DNA from: Ardenticatenaceae bacterium
Lineage (GTDB): Bacteria; Chloroflexota; Anaerolineae; Promineifilales; Promineifilaceae
DNA length: 32,764 nt
Direction of reading: 5' to 3'
Assembly (NCBI GenBank): GCA_030065875.1
Contig: JASJCR010000056.1
Coordinates: 1 to 32,764 of the forward strand
The position numbers and the translations under genes are program-made. Each line of letters begins with the position of its first letter. Within the stretch, counting starts at the first letter, position 1. Shown here in pieces: positions 1-6,754 of this stretch. The notes beneath the pieces are model-generated. The model ran no database searches. It saw only the letters and a program-made list of their open reading frames with translations, and had not been told where the DNA came from.

Positions 1-1227
1 ATGGCCACAACCAGCGGTCTGCAGCGCGGCTGGCCGGTGCAGGACAGCGGCCGGCCAATCGAAATCCCAACCGGCCGGGAAAATCTCGGCCGCGTTTTTA
101 ACGTGCTGGGCAAGCCACTTGATCGCCAACCCATTTCCGCGGGCATGAAATATGAACCGATTCACAAGGCAGCTCCCTCGCTCCAGGTGCAGCAGATCAT
201 CGACCGGCCTTTTGTGACCGGTCTGAAGGCGATCGATCTGCTCACCCCGATTCCTCAGGGCGGAAAGGCGGGTCTCTTTGGCGGCGCCGGTGTTGGCAAA
301 ACCGTCCTCATGCTGGAGCTGATGCGTCACACCATCCAGGAACATGAAGGGATTGTTCTGTTTGCCGGTGTTGGAGAACGCAGTCGGGAGGGCAATGAGC
401 TTTGGCTGGAAATGAAGGAGAGTGGGGTGCTGGCCAATACCGTTTTGATTTTTGGCCAAATGAACGAACCCCCCGGGGCACGGCGACGGGTGCCTCTGAC
501 CGCACTAACGATGGCCGAATACTTTCGCGATACGGAACAGCGGCCGGTGCTGATCTTCATGGACAATATTTTTCGCTATATCCAGGCTGGAGCGGAAGTA
601 TCCGCCCTGTTGGGGCGTCTGCCCAGCGCCGTCGGCTACCAACCCACGCTGGACAGCGAGATGGGTGAATTGCAAGAGCGCATTTCATCGACCAGCCGGG
701 GCAGCGTCACCGCCCTACAGGCGGTTTATGTGCCCGCCGACGACATGACCGATCCGGCCGTGGTGGCTACCTTCGCCCACCTCGATGCGGCCGTGATTCT
801 CTCTCGCCAGCAGGCCAAGATGGGCTTTTACCCGGCCTTCGATCCGCTGCGCTCGACCAGCACCCTGCTCACGCCCTCGGCCGTTGGCAAAACCCATGTG
901 GAGCTGGCCCTGGCCGTGCGCTCGACCCTCGCCCGCTACGCCGAACTGCAGGACGTCATTGCCATCCTGGGCTTTGACGAGTTGAGCCAAAAGGACCGGG
1001 TCACCGTGCGCCGCGCCCGCCGCATCCAGCGTTTTCTGACCCAGCCATTTTTTGTGTCGGAAGGGTTTACCGGTCGACCCGGCCGCTTTGTCCCGCTGGA
1101 GGAAACCCTGCGCGGCTTCCGCGAAATTTTAGACGGCCGGCACGACGACGTACCGGAACAGGCGTTTTACATGGCCGGCTCAATTGATGACGTTTTGCGT
1201 CGTGCAGCCGAGAGCGACCCAGATTAG
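1..1227 (+). CDS. atpD: N-ATPase beta subunit, 5'-truncated by window edge
   Basis: Catalytic subunit of a rotary F-type ATPase headpiece; it hydrolyses or makes ATP in the cytoplasm, paired with alpha. The visible 408 residues hold the P-loop GGAGVGKT (residues 94-101), the Walker B strand and following helix IFMDNIFRY, the signature SALLGRLPSAVGYQPTL, and DELSQKD in place of DELSEED. Family beta subunits are about 460-480 residues. The first visible residues (MATTSGLQRG) align with the internal AMDSTDGLVRG segment, so roughly 60-70 N-terminal residues and the operon promoter lie upstream, and the ATG at base 1 is not the real start. The gene order that follows (C, Q, R, B, E, F, A, G) is the published N-ATPase order, not that of the housekeeping F-ATPase. 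Confidence 0.96.
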   Translation: MATTSGLQRGWPVQDSGRPIEIPTGRENLGRVFNVLGKPLDRQPISAGMKYEPIHKAAPSLQVQQIIDRPFVTGLKAIDLLTPIPQGGKAGLFGGAGVGKTVLMLELMRHTIQEHEGIVLFAGVGERSREGNELWLEMKESGVLANTVLIFGQMNEPPGARRRVPLTALTMAEYFRDTEQRPVLIFMDNIFRYIQAGAEVSALLGRLPSAVGYQPTLDSEMGELQERISSTSRGSVTALQAVYVPADDMTDPAVVATFAHLDAAVILSRQQAKMGFYPAFDPLRSTSTLLTPSAVGKTHVELALAVRSTLARYAELQDVIAILGFDELSQKDRVTVRRARRIQRFLTQPFFVSEGFTGRPGRFVPLEETLRGFREILDGRHDDVPEQAFYMAGSIDDVLRRAAESDPD

Positions 1228-1239
1228 GAGGTGTAAACG

Positions 1240-1527
1240 GTGGCTGATCTGCATCTGAAAGTGCTTTCGCTGGCCGAAACGGTGCTTGAGGCCGAGCAAA
1301 TTTTGTGGGTGCGTCTGAAACTCTCTAATGAGAAATTTTTGACCGTTTATCCTCGCCACGCACCCCTTCTGGCCCAAACGCTGCCCGGTGAGCTGCTATA
1401 TCACCCGGCGGACGCCCCTGAAGCCAGATCCCTGGCCGCGGGTCCCGGTCTGCTATCGATTCGAGATGATCAGGTGACGCTCCTGATTGGAGAAACTTAT
1501 GCCGCAACGGCCACCGATGCTGAATGA
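1240..1527 (+). CDS. atpC: N-ATPase epsilon subunit, beta-sandwich only
   Basis: Central-stalk subunit that links gamma to the c-ring. GTG start at 1240; the Shine-Dalgarno AGGAGGTG overlaps the atpD stop codon. At 95 residues it covers only the N-terminal beta-sandwich (pattern VLEAE...YPRHAPLLAQTLPGEL...GLLSI) and lacks the two-helix C-terminal domain that inhibits ATP hydrolysis in longer epsilon subunits (about 130-140 residues). That loss would suit an enzyme working as an ATP-driven ion pump, but this is inference. It lies 12 bp after atpD, and the start of atpQ lies inside its 3' end. Confidence 0.9.
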   Translation: MADLHLKVLSLAETVLEAEQILWVRLKLSNEKFLTVYPRHAPLLAQTLPGELLYHPADAPEARSLAAGPGLLSIRDDQVTLLIGETYAATATDAE

Positions 1528-1786
1528 TCACGATAATGACCGCGGATTTTGGGGTCATTTGTGGCGTGAAGCGCTAATTTCTCTTTCACTTGGCTGGGAC
1601 CTGGCCGTGCCAATTTTTGGCGGTGTACTGATCGGCTATGCGCTGGACCAGTGGCTGGAAACCGGTCATGTGTTTACCATCGGACTCCTTTTTCTGGGTG
1701 TCTTTATTGGTTATTCTAACTTGGCGCGCTTTATTCGCCGGCTGGAAAAGCGTGATAAGGAGGAAGAGGAGCAGCGAAAAAAATGA
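1499..1786 (+). CDS. atpQ: AtpQ, N-ATPase small membrane protein (AtpI/AtpZ-like)
   Basis: Small membrane protein, about 95 residues, characteristic of N-ATPase operons and related to the AtpI/AtpZ family thought to help c-ring assembly or bind divalent cations. Two hydrophobic helices are visible (around LAVPIFGGVLIGYALDQWL and VFTIGLLFLGVFIGYSNLA), followed by a highly charged C-terminal tail (RRLEKRDKEEEEQRKK). I chose the ATG at 1499 because GGAG lies 6 bp upstream; a TTG at 1487 would add four residues. It overlaps atpC by 29 bp and atpR by ATGA, so the three are probably translationally coupled. The assignment rests mainly on position plus membrane topology. Confidence 0.8.
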   Translation: MPQRPPMLNDHDNDRGFWGHLWREALISLSLGWDLAVPIFGGVLIGYALDQWLETGHVFTIGLLFLGVFIGYSNLARFIRRLEKRDKEEEEQRKK

Positions 1787-2043
1787 TTTGGCTTTGGCTG
1801 TTCGGCGGTCTGTGCTGGGGTGTCATCATGGTCCGCTGGCAGGAGTGGTCGATCGGTCGGATGGACAGCTCAGATGAGGTCTCAACGGCCGCGTTTGGGG
1901 TATTGGCCAGCATCCTGGCTCGCTTAATTACGACCGCCCTGCTGCTGATTTGGGCGTTGATGGGTGACATCTGGTTTGCTCTGGCTCTCGTGGTCGGTTT
2001 CTGGATTGGCCGTTCAGCCACACTATTTGCTATTAGCGATTAG
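1783..2043 (+). CDS. atpR: AtpR, N-ATPase small membrane protein
   Basis: Small membrane protein of 86 residues unique to N-ATPase operons. About three hydrophobic segments are visible (WLWLFGGLCWGVIMV, an Arg-containing one around SILARLITTALLLIWA, and WFALALVVGFWIG). The Arg inside a membrane segment is a described feature of AtpR and has been suggested to interact with the c-ring carboxylates. It starts by ATGA overlap with the atpQ stop. Its last codons and TAG stop lie inside the heptamer repeat that begins at 2029, so the C-terminal residues AISD are repeat-derived. Confidence 0.82.
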   Translation: MIWLWLFGGLCWGVIMVRWQEWSIGRMDSSDEVSTAAFGVLASILARLITTALLLIWALMGDIWFALALVVGFWIGRSATLFAISD

Positions 2044-2063
2044 CCAATAGCCATTAGCTATAA
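2029..2063. repeat. Degenerate 7-bp tandem repeat at atpR stop
   Basis: Five units in register: GCTATTA, GCGATTA, GCCAATA, GCCATTA, GCTATAA. They span the last codons and the TAG stop of atpR and fill the whole space to the atpB ATG at 2066. The same period-7 family occurs at 2698, 5804 and 26506. Confidence 0.85.
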
Positions 2064-2065
2064 TT

Positions 2066-2704
2066 ATGGAAGACGTATTCCCTTCAGTCGCGTTCACAAT
2101 TTGGGGCATCCCCATCCGGGATACCGTCGTTTCCACCTGGGTCATGATGGTGGTGATTGTTTCTCTGGCCATTTTCATCGGCCGGCGCCGCCCCACCGCC
2201 CTGGAAATGCTGGTCGATTTTATTCTCGATTCGGTCGAAGACATCCTCGGCCGCTCGGCCATCGACTATCTACCGCTGCTGGGAACCCTGGCCATATTTA
2301 TCGCCGTAGCCAACGTAATCGGGGTTGTGCCCTTCGTAACCGCCCCAACTCGCGATATCAACACCCCGCTGGCCCTGGCCCTGATCGTCTTTTTTGCCGT
2401 GCACTACTACGGCATTCGTTCCCGGGGGTGGTTCAACTATCTGCGCAGCCTGGCCTCCCCCATTTTTATGCTGCCGCTGGAAATTGTCGGGCAGCTAAGC
2501 CGCACCATTTCCCTGACCCTGCGTCTCTTCGGCAACATCATCAGCACCGAGATGGTCATCGCCGTGATTTTTGCCCTGGTGCCGCTTTTTGTGCCGCTGC
2601 CGCTGGTTGGTTTTAGCATCCTTACAGGGTTGCTGCAGGCGTATATCTTTACCGTCCTGGCCGCCGTCTATATCGGGGCCGGGGTGCAGGCAATAGACAA
2701 TTAG
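2066..2704 (+). CDS. atpB: N-ATPase a subunit (ion channel stator)
   Basis: Membrane stator subunit that carries the two ion half-channels against the c-ring. 212 residues, five to six hydrophobic segments. The essential stator arginine is Arg153 in SLTLRLFGN, followed by the conserved amphipathic helix. An early segment, LPLLGTLAIFIAVANVIGVVP, matches the a-subunit family. There is no Shine-Dalgarno before the ATG; that space is the heptamer repeat. The stop TAG (2702-2704) belongs to the first unit of the CAATTAG array that follows. Length fits N-ATPase a subunits, which are shorter than typical F-type ones. Confidence 0.93.
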   Translation: MEDVFPSVAFTIWGIPIRDTVVSTWVMMVVIVSLAIFIGRRRPTALEMLVDFILDSVEDILGRSAIDYLPLLGTLAIFIAVANVIGVVPFVTAPTRDINTPLALALIVFFAVHYYGIRSRGWFNYLRSLASPIFMLPLEIVGQLSRTISLTLRLFGNIISTEMVIAVIFALVPLFVPLPLVGFSILTGLLQAYIFTVLAAVYIGAGVQAIDN

Positions 2705-2746
2705 CAATTAGCAATTAGCAATTAGCAATTAGCAATTAGCAATTTT
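2698..2746. repeat. Perfect CAATTAG tandem array between atpB and atpE
   Basis: Six exact copies of the 7-mer CAATTAG (2698-2739) followed by a partial copy ending in a T run. The first copy provides the atpB stop codon. Exact tandem copies suggest recent expansion by replication slippage, and copy number may vary between strains. Confidence 0.95.
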
Positions 2747-2775
2747 ACCTTACCTTAAATCGAATGGAGAACAAT

Positions 2776-3048
2776 ATGAGTGAAATGGATCCCGGTCTAC
2801 TGATTTCTCTGGTCACCATTGTAATTGCCGGCTTGGCCATTGTTCTTGGCACATTGGGGCCGGTGTTAATGGAAGGGCGCGCCGTGGTCAAGGCACTGGA
2901 CAGCATGACGCGTCAGCCCGAAGCCTCGCGCGATATCCGCACGACTCTGTTGATCGCCATGGCGCTCCTGGAGTCCACGGCAATTTACGTGCTGCTGGTG
3001 GTTTTGATTCTCGTCTTTGCCAACCCGCTGCTCGACCGCTTCTTTTGA
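2776..3048 (+). CDS. atpE: N-ATPase c subunit (rotor ring), Na+-type ligand set
   Basis: Hairpin proteolipid of 90 residues forming the rotor ring. Helix 1 contains GTLGPVLMEGRAV with Glu33; the polar loop is TRQPEA; helix 2 contains LLESTAIY with Glu66, Ser67, Thr68 and Tyr71. Aligned with the Ilyobacter tartaricus Na+ c subunit (Gln32, Glu65, Ser66, Thr67, Tyr70), the Glu-Ser-Thr-Tyr ligands are all present and Gln32 is replaced by Glu, giving two carboxylates per site as in described N-ATPases. Ion choice cannot be settled by sequence: the Burkholderia pseudomallei N-ATPase ring is reported to be H+ specific. Start ATG 2776 is preferred over 2764 because GGAG lies 6 bp upstream of it, within the longer reading. 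Confidence 0.95.
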   Translation: MSEMDPGLLISLVTIVIAGLAIVLGTLGPVLMEGRAVVKALDSMTRQPEASRDIRTTLLIAMALLESTAIYVLLVVLILVFANPLLDRFF

Positions 3049-3100
3049 TGATCAGCCGGTTGATTGACAGATCGATGAGTTCACCGTCGAGATCGCGGAA

Positions 3101-3130
3101 AACGCAGAGAAAACTCTGTGTGATCTGCAG
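3101..3130. repeat. CGCAGAG-type palindromic repeat fragment
   Basis: In the 92-bp gap between atpE and atpF, CGCAGAG-AAAA-CTCTGTG forms a short hairpin (one G-T pair) followed by TGATCTGCAG. It resembles the element at 28141-28212 and looks like a decayed copy of an interspersed intergenic repeat. No ribosome binding site is visible between it and the atpF ATG. Confidence 0.5.
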
Positions 3131-3140
3131 ACCATAAATT

Positions 3141-3962
3141 ATGCTAGAAATCGATTTCGCCACCATTCTTTTTGAAATTCTCAACTTTGTGCTGTTGAGC
3201 TTTCTGCTCTATCGCTTCCTGTTTAAACCGGTCATGGCTCGGGTGCAGGAACGCGCCGCGGAAAAAGAGGCCTTGATGCAGGAGCTGGCGGCCGAAAAGG
3301 ACCGTCTGGCTTTGGAGCGAGCCACGCTGATCACTCGACTGTCGAACCTCGATGAGGAACGTGACAGCCTGCTTGCCCAGGCGGAAGAAGAGAGCCGGGA
3401 AGAAAAAGCGCTTCTTTTGGCGGCCGCCCGGCAGGAAGCGGATCAAATTCACCTGCGGGCGGAATCAGCAGCGGACCGCTGGCGCAGCGAAATGGTGCAG
3501 CAGTATGAAACGGAGCTGATTGATACGGTATTCACCGTCAGCCGCGGGCTTCTCAGCCGTACAACCCCGGTAGCTGTACACGAGCGCATGGTTGAAAACC
3601 TGGCGATCAAGGTGGCCCAGCTCGGCCGGGAAGACATGACCCGCGTCCGCGAGATTCGTCGCTCGCTAAGCGGCCGGCAGGCAACGGTGTTTATCGAAAC
3701 CGCTTTACCATTAAACACTGAGCAGCAGCACCGCCTGCTGCAAACCTTTACCGCACTGGCCGATAAAGACGTCAGCTTTGACTTTGATCTGCGGGATGAG
3801 CTTGTCGCCGGTCTGCGGGCCCGCATCGGCGATTTGATCATCGACCACTCCCTGGCCGGGGAGCTGGAGCAGCTGCGCAGCGAGGTCAAGACCGATCTCG
3901 GCCGCGAACTGCTCGGGCACGATCAGGAAGAGGAGGATCTCGAATATGCCGCCGGTGGATGA
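3141..3962 (+). CDS. atpF: N-ATPase b subunit with fused delta-like C-terminal domain
   Basis: Peripheral stalk subunit of 273 residues, much longer than an ordinary b subunit (about 160). Residues 8-30 form one membrane helix (LFEILNFVLLSFLLYRFLFKPV). Residues 35-125 form a long charged helix rich in Glu, Ala, Arg and Leu, typical of the dimeric stalk. Residues about 135-255 resemble the OSCP/delta C-terminal domain, best seen in DELVAGLRARIGDLIIDHSL followed by LEQLR. No separate atpH exists here, so this fusion presumably replaces delta, as described for N-ATPases. It overlaps atpA by 17 bp. No Shine-Dalgarno is seen upstream of the ATG at 3141. Confidence 0.93.
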   Translation: MLEIDFATILFEILNFVLLSFLLYRFLFKPVMARVQERAAEKEALMQELAAEKDRLALERATLITRLSNLDEERDSLLAQAEEESREEKALLLAAARQEADQIHLRAESAADRWRSEMVQQYETELIDTVFTVSRGLLSRTTPVAVHERMVENLAIKVAQLGREDMTRVREIRRSLSGRQATVFIETALPLNTEQQHRLLQTFTALADKDVSFDFDLRDELVAGLRARIGDLIIDHSLAGELEQLRSEVKTDLGRELLGHDQEEEDLEYAAGG

Positions 3963-5505
3963 GCTGCAAATCAGGCCAAACGTCAAGGGGCTGCTGACGG
4001 CAATTCGCCGCCGCAGCGATGAATTTATGCCGCAGGTGCGATATCGCGATGTCGGCACCGTGCAGCAAATCGGCAACGGGGTAGCAACGCTTTCCGGCCT
4101 GGCCGGGGTCCAAATTGACGAGCTGGTTCTTTTTGGCAGCGGCATGATGGGGCTGGTTTTTGAATTTGGGGCGAATTACGTTCACGTCATCTTGTTGGGA
4201 TCAGAAGAGGGAATCCAGGGAGGCGACCTGGTAACGCGCACCGGGCAGCGGCTGGAAATTCCAGTGGGAATGGATTTGCTTGGCCGGGTCGTCAACCCGC
4301 TGGGTCAGCCGCTTGATGAGCGCGGCCCAGTTAGCGCCCAGGGGCACTGGCTCCTTGAGCGAGAAGCGCCGGCGGTCGTCAGCCGCGCCCCGGTCAACCG
4401 GCCGCTCTACACCGGATGGAAGATGATCGATGCCCTGCTGCCAATCGGCCGGGGACAGCGGGAATTGATCCTGGGTGACCGGCAAACCGGAAAGACAACC
4501 ATTGCGATTGATGCCATCTGTCGCCAGGTTGATCAAAACGTCAAGTCGGTTTACGTGGCCATCGGCCAGAAAAAATCAACCGTTTTGCGGGTTTTATCCA
4601 CTCTGCAGCGCGCAGGTGCCCTGGCCCAGACTGTGGTCGTGATGGCTGGGCCGGATGATCCACCGGCGCTGCGTTATCTGGCGCCCTATGCCGGCTGCAC
4701 GATGGCCGAACGGTTGATGGCGGCCGGCTACGATACCCTGATCGTGTATGATGACCTGACCCGTCATGCGGACGCCTATCGGGAATTGAGCCTGCTGCTG
4801 CGCCGGCCGCCCGGCCGAGAGGCGTATCCGGGCGATATTTTTTATCTACATTCTCGTTTGCTAGAGCGAGCCGCGCAGCTGCACCCGGATGAAGGGGGGC
4901 GATCGATGACCGCCCTGCCCATCGCCCAAACCCAGCGCGGCAACGTGGCCAGCTACATTCCCACTAATTTGATTTCTATTACTGATGGGCAAATCATCCT
5001 CAACAGCGATCGCTTTAACCAGGGGCTCAAACCGGCGGTTGATATCGGTCTGTCCGTTTCCCGGGTCGGGGCCGCAGCCCAAAAGCCGGTCATGCGTCTG
5101 GTTGCCGGCCGCCTCAAGCTGGAGCTGGCTCAATTTGAGGAAGTTGCTCACTTCGCGCGCTTTGGTGCGGAGGTCGATCCCGCCACCCGCCACCAGATTG
5201 AGCGTGGAGAACGGCTGCAGATGCTGCTGACTCAGGAGGAGCATTCTCCACTGTCGCTGGCCGACCAGATTGTGGTGCTGTTTGCGGCCACTAAGGGGTA
5301 TGCGGATCAGATTGCCGCCCGCCAGATCGCCGCGTGGGAGAAGGCCCTGCTGACTTTTGTGCGGGAACAAGCGGCTGACCTGCTGCGCGACATCGAAGAG
5401 GAGGGTGCGCTTGATGACGAGCAGCAGGAAATCTTAATCGGTTTGCTGGACGATTTTACCGCGCAGCCGATCATGGAGGCCGATGACAATGAAAACCAAC
5501 CATAA
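3946..5505 (+). CDS. atpA: N-ATPase alpha subunit
   Basis: Non-catalytic nucleotide-binding subunit of the headpiece, 519 residues. An N-terminal beta-barrel (RYRDVGTVQQIGNGVATLSGL) is followed by the P-loop GDRQTGKT (residues 177-184), the segment IYDD-like TLIVYDDLTRHADAYRELSL, and the family signature DIGLSVSRVG. Start ATG 3946 lies within the atpF end, with a GGAGG-rich stretch a few bases upstream. N-ATPase order puts alpha after b. The stop lies after the start of the PII-like gene (17-bp overlap with the start at 5489), so the two are likely translationally coupled. Confidence 0.96.
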   Translation: MPPVDELQIRPNVKGLLTAIRRRSDEFMPQVRYRDVGTVQQIGNGVATLSGLAGVQIDELVLFGSGMMGLVFEFGANYVHVILLGSEEGIQGGDLVTRTGQRLEIPVGMDLLGRVVNPLGQPLDERGPVSAQGHWLLEREAPAVVSRAPVNRPLYTGWKMIDALLPIGRGQRELILGDRQTGKTTIAIDAICRQVDQNVKSVYVAIGQKKSTVLRVLSTLQRAGALAQTVVVMAGPDDPPALRYLAPYAGCTMAERLMAAGYDTLIVYDDLTRHADAYRELSLLLRRPPGREAYPGDIFYLHSRLLERAAQLHPDEGGRSMTALPIAQTQRGNVASYIPTNLISITDGQIILNSDRFNQGLKPAVDIGLSVSRVGAAAQKPVMRLVAGRLKLELAQFEEVAHFARFGAEVDPATRHQIERGERLQMLLTQEEHSPLSLADQIVVLFAATKGYADQIAARQIAAWEKALLTFVREQAADLLRDIEEEGALDDEQQEILIGLLDDFTAQPIMEADDNENQP

Positions 5506-5815
5506 GATGGTCATGGCCGTCATTCCCCGAGATGAAGCCACCCGGGTCGTTGAAGCGCTGGTCGATACCGGTCTGACGGCTACCACCGTTGAAAGTCGAG
5601 GTGGGGTGCTGCGACAGGCGCAGCACATCCTGTACATTGCGGTAAATGAGCTGCAGCTTGAAGAGGTCCTGACCTTGATCAAAGAAAACTGCCGCCACGA
5701 GGCGGCCGTCAGCGGCGAGCCGGAGGCGTTTACCATTGGCAGCCGAGCGGTCACGGCCGAGCTGGGTGGCGCGGTGGTGTTTGTGTGGGATTTAGAACAA
5801 ATAAATAGCTATTAG
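5489..5815 (+). CDS. PII-like protein of the cyclic-di-AMP receptor family (DarA/PstA, DUF970)
   Basis: Predicted small cytoplasmic signalling protein, 108 residues, the full length of the DarA/PstA family. It can be aligned without gaps to Bacillus subtilis DarA from my memory of that sequence over the first half: VMAVIPRDEATRVVEAL, then GGVLR, then LIKENC. It also matches at the end (ELGGAVVFVWDLEQ against VGGATVFVLPVDQ). Several family ligand-contact positions differ (Asn24 to Gly, Arg26 to Thr, Phe36 to Val, Asn41 to Gln, Gly47 to Ala), while Thr28 and Leu37 are kept, so the ligand may have changed. Start ATG 5489 sits 9 bp after GGAGG; the ATG at 5483 would be only 3 bp away. It overlaps atpA and precedes atpG, in the middle of an ion-ATPase operon. 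The last residues and the stop lie in the heptamer repeat. Confidence 0.85.
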   Translation: MKTNHKMVMAVIPRDEATRVVEALVDTGLTATTVESRGGVLRQAQHILYIAVNELQLEEVLTLIKENCRHEAAVSGEPEAFTIGSRAVTAELGGAVVFVWDLEQINSY

Positions 5816-5845
5816 CTATTGGCTAATGGCTATTAGCCAATAAAA
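5804..5845. repeat. Degenerate 7-bp tandem repeat between PII-like gene and atpG
   Basis: Units AATAGCT, ATTAGCT, ATTGGCT, AATGGCT, ATTAGCC, AATAAAA run from the last codons of the PII-like gene through its TAG stop (5813-5815) right up to the atpG ATG at 5846. The repeat occupies the whole leader of atpG, which therefore lacks a recognisable ribosome binding site. Confidence 0.85.
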
Positions 5846-6700
5846 ATGTTTGATCGCCTTTCCGACCGACTAGACAATCTTGGGGCCGTTACTCCCATGC
5901 TCAGCGCCCTGCGCCTGGTTGCTTTAGGCAGCTGGCAGGCGAGCAAAAAACAGCTCCGCGGGGTAAGCCATTATCAGGCAGAGCTGCAGCGCATCATGCC
6001 GTTTGTTCAAAATCACCTGCCGGACCCTGGTCCGGCAGCAGATCTACCACTTCTCCTGGTCGGTATCGGAACCGAACGCGGTCTGGTCGGCCGCTTTATG
6101 GAGCAGCTGGCGGAATTCATGGAGGCAAAAATTTCGGAGCTGGATCAACCGCTGCAGCTGCATCTGATGGGGAGCCGCCTCAAGCGCATCGTGCAGCGTG
6201 ACGGGCGGGAGCCACACCGGTTTGAACCACTGCCCACAAGCGGTTTGCCAGACTGGCAAAAAGCGGTTGACCTGGCCAGCGGCTGGTGGCAGGCGGTGCA
6301 GGGCGGGAAGCTGGCCGGCGTGACCATCATTTACCAAACAACAACCGGTCTGCAGCCGGCGGTTCCCAGAGCCACTCCTCTCCTGCCGCTGGCCAGAAGG
6401 ACCGAGGGTGAAATCAGCAAGGCAGATCCAAAGCTGCCCTGGCCGCCGCCCATTCTAGATACCGATCCGGTGGAAATGGCGGCCGAACTGTCGCGTCTGT
6501 GGCTGTATGCAGCCACCTATGAAGTGCTGCTCACCGCGGCTGAGGCGGAACACGTTACCCGATATCAGCTGCTGGAGGCGGCAGTGCAAAACGCGGAACG
6601 GCTAACTGAAGAGCTAACCACCGAGCTGCGGAGCGCCCAACAGCAGGCGGTCACCCGCGAAATGCAGGAGCTGGTCGTGGGGGCCGGTATGTTGGATTGA
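5846..6700 (+). CDS. atpG: N-ATPase gamma subunit
   Basis: Central rotor shaft of the headpiece, 284 residues, close to the usual gamma length. N-terminal and C-terminal segments predict long helices that would pair as a coiled coil. The best-conserved block is the end, QQAVTREMQELVVGAGML, which matches the gamma C-terminal signature (ITKEL.EIV.GA). The middle is divergent, as in other N-ATPases. It is the last gene of the operon, separated from the PII-like gene by a repeat and without a visible Shine-Dalgarno. Confidence 0.9.
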   Translation: MFDRLSDRLDNLGAVTPMLSALRLVALGSWQASKKQLRGVSHYQAELQRIMPFVQNHLPDPGPAADLPLLLVGIGTERGLVGRFMEQLAEFMEAKISELDQPLQLHLMGSRLKRIVQRDGREPHRFEPLPTSGLPDWQKAVDLASGWWQAVQGGKLAGVTIIYQTTTGLQPAVPRATPLLPLARRTEGEISKADPKLPWPPPILDTDPVEMAAELSRLWLYAATYEVLLTAAEAEHVTRYQLLEAAVQNAERLTEELTTELRSAQQQAVTREMQELVVGAGMLD

Positions 6701-6703
6701 TAA

Positions 6704-6729
6704 GCTTTAAATTGCGCGATTTAATAAGC
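6704..6729 (+). terminator. Weak hairpin after atpG
   Basis: TTAAAT-TGCGCG-ATTTAA with partly matching GC flanks, just after the atpG stop. It lies between convergent genes (atpG and the AraC gene). There is no T tract, so it is a doubtful terminator. Confidence 0.25.
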
Positions 6730-6754
6730 CGCACGGTGACAGCGTAAAACGAGA

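Noticed and set aside
1..3. ATG at base 1 as the true start of atpD
   Set aside because: It aligns with an internal Met of the beta family; the first 60-70 residues lie outside the window.
2698..2746. Heptamer array as a coding phase-variation switch
   Set aside because: Only the first unit is translated (it contains the stop codon); changes in copy number would not shift a downstream frame.
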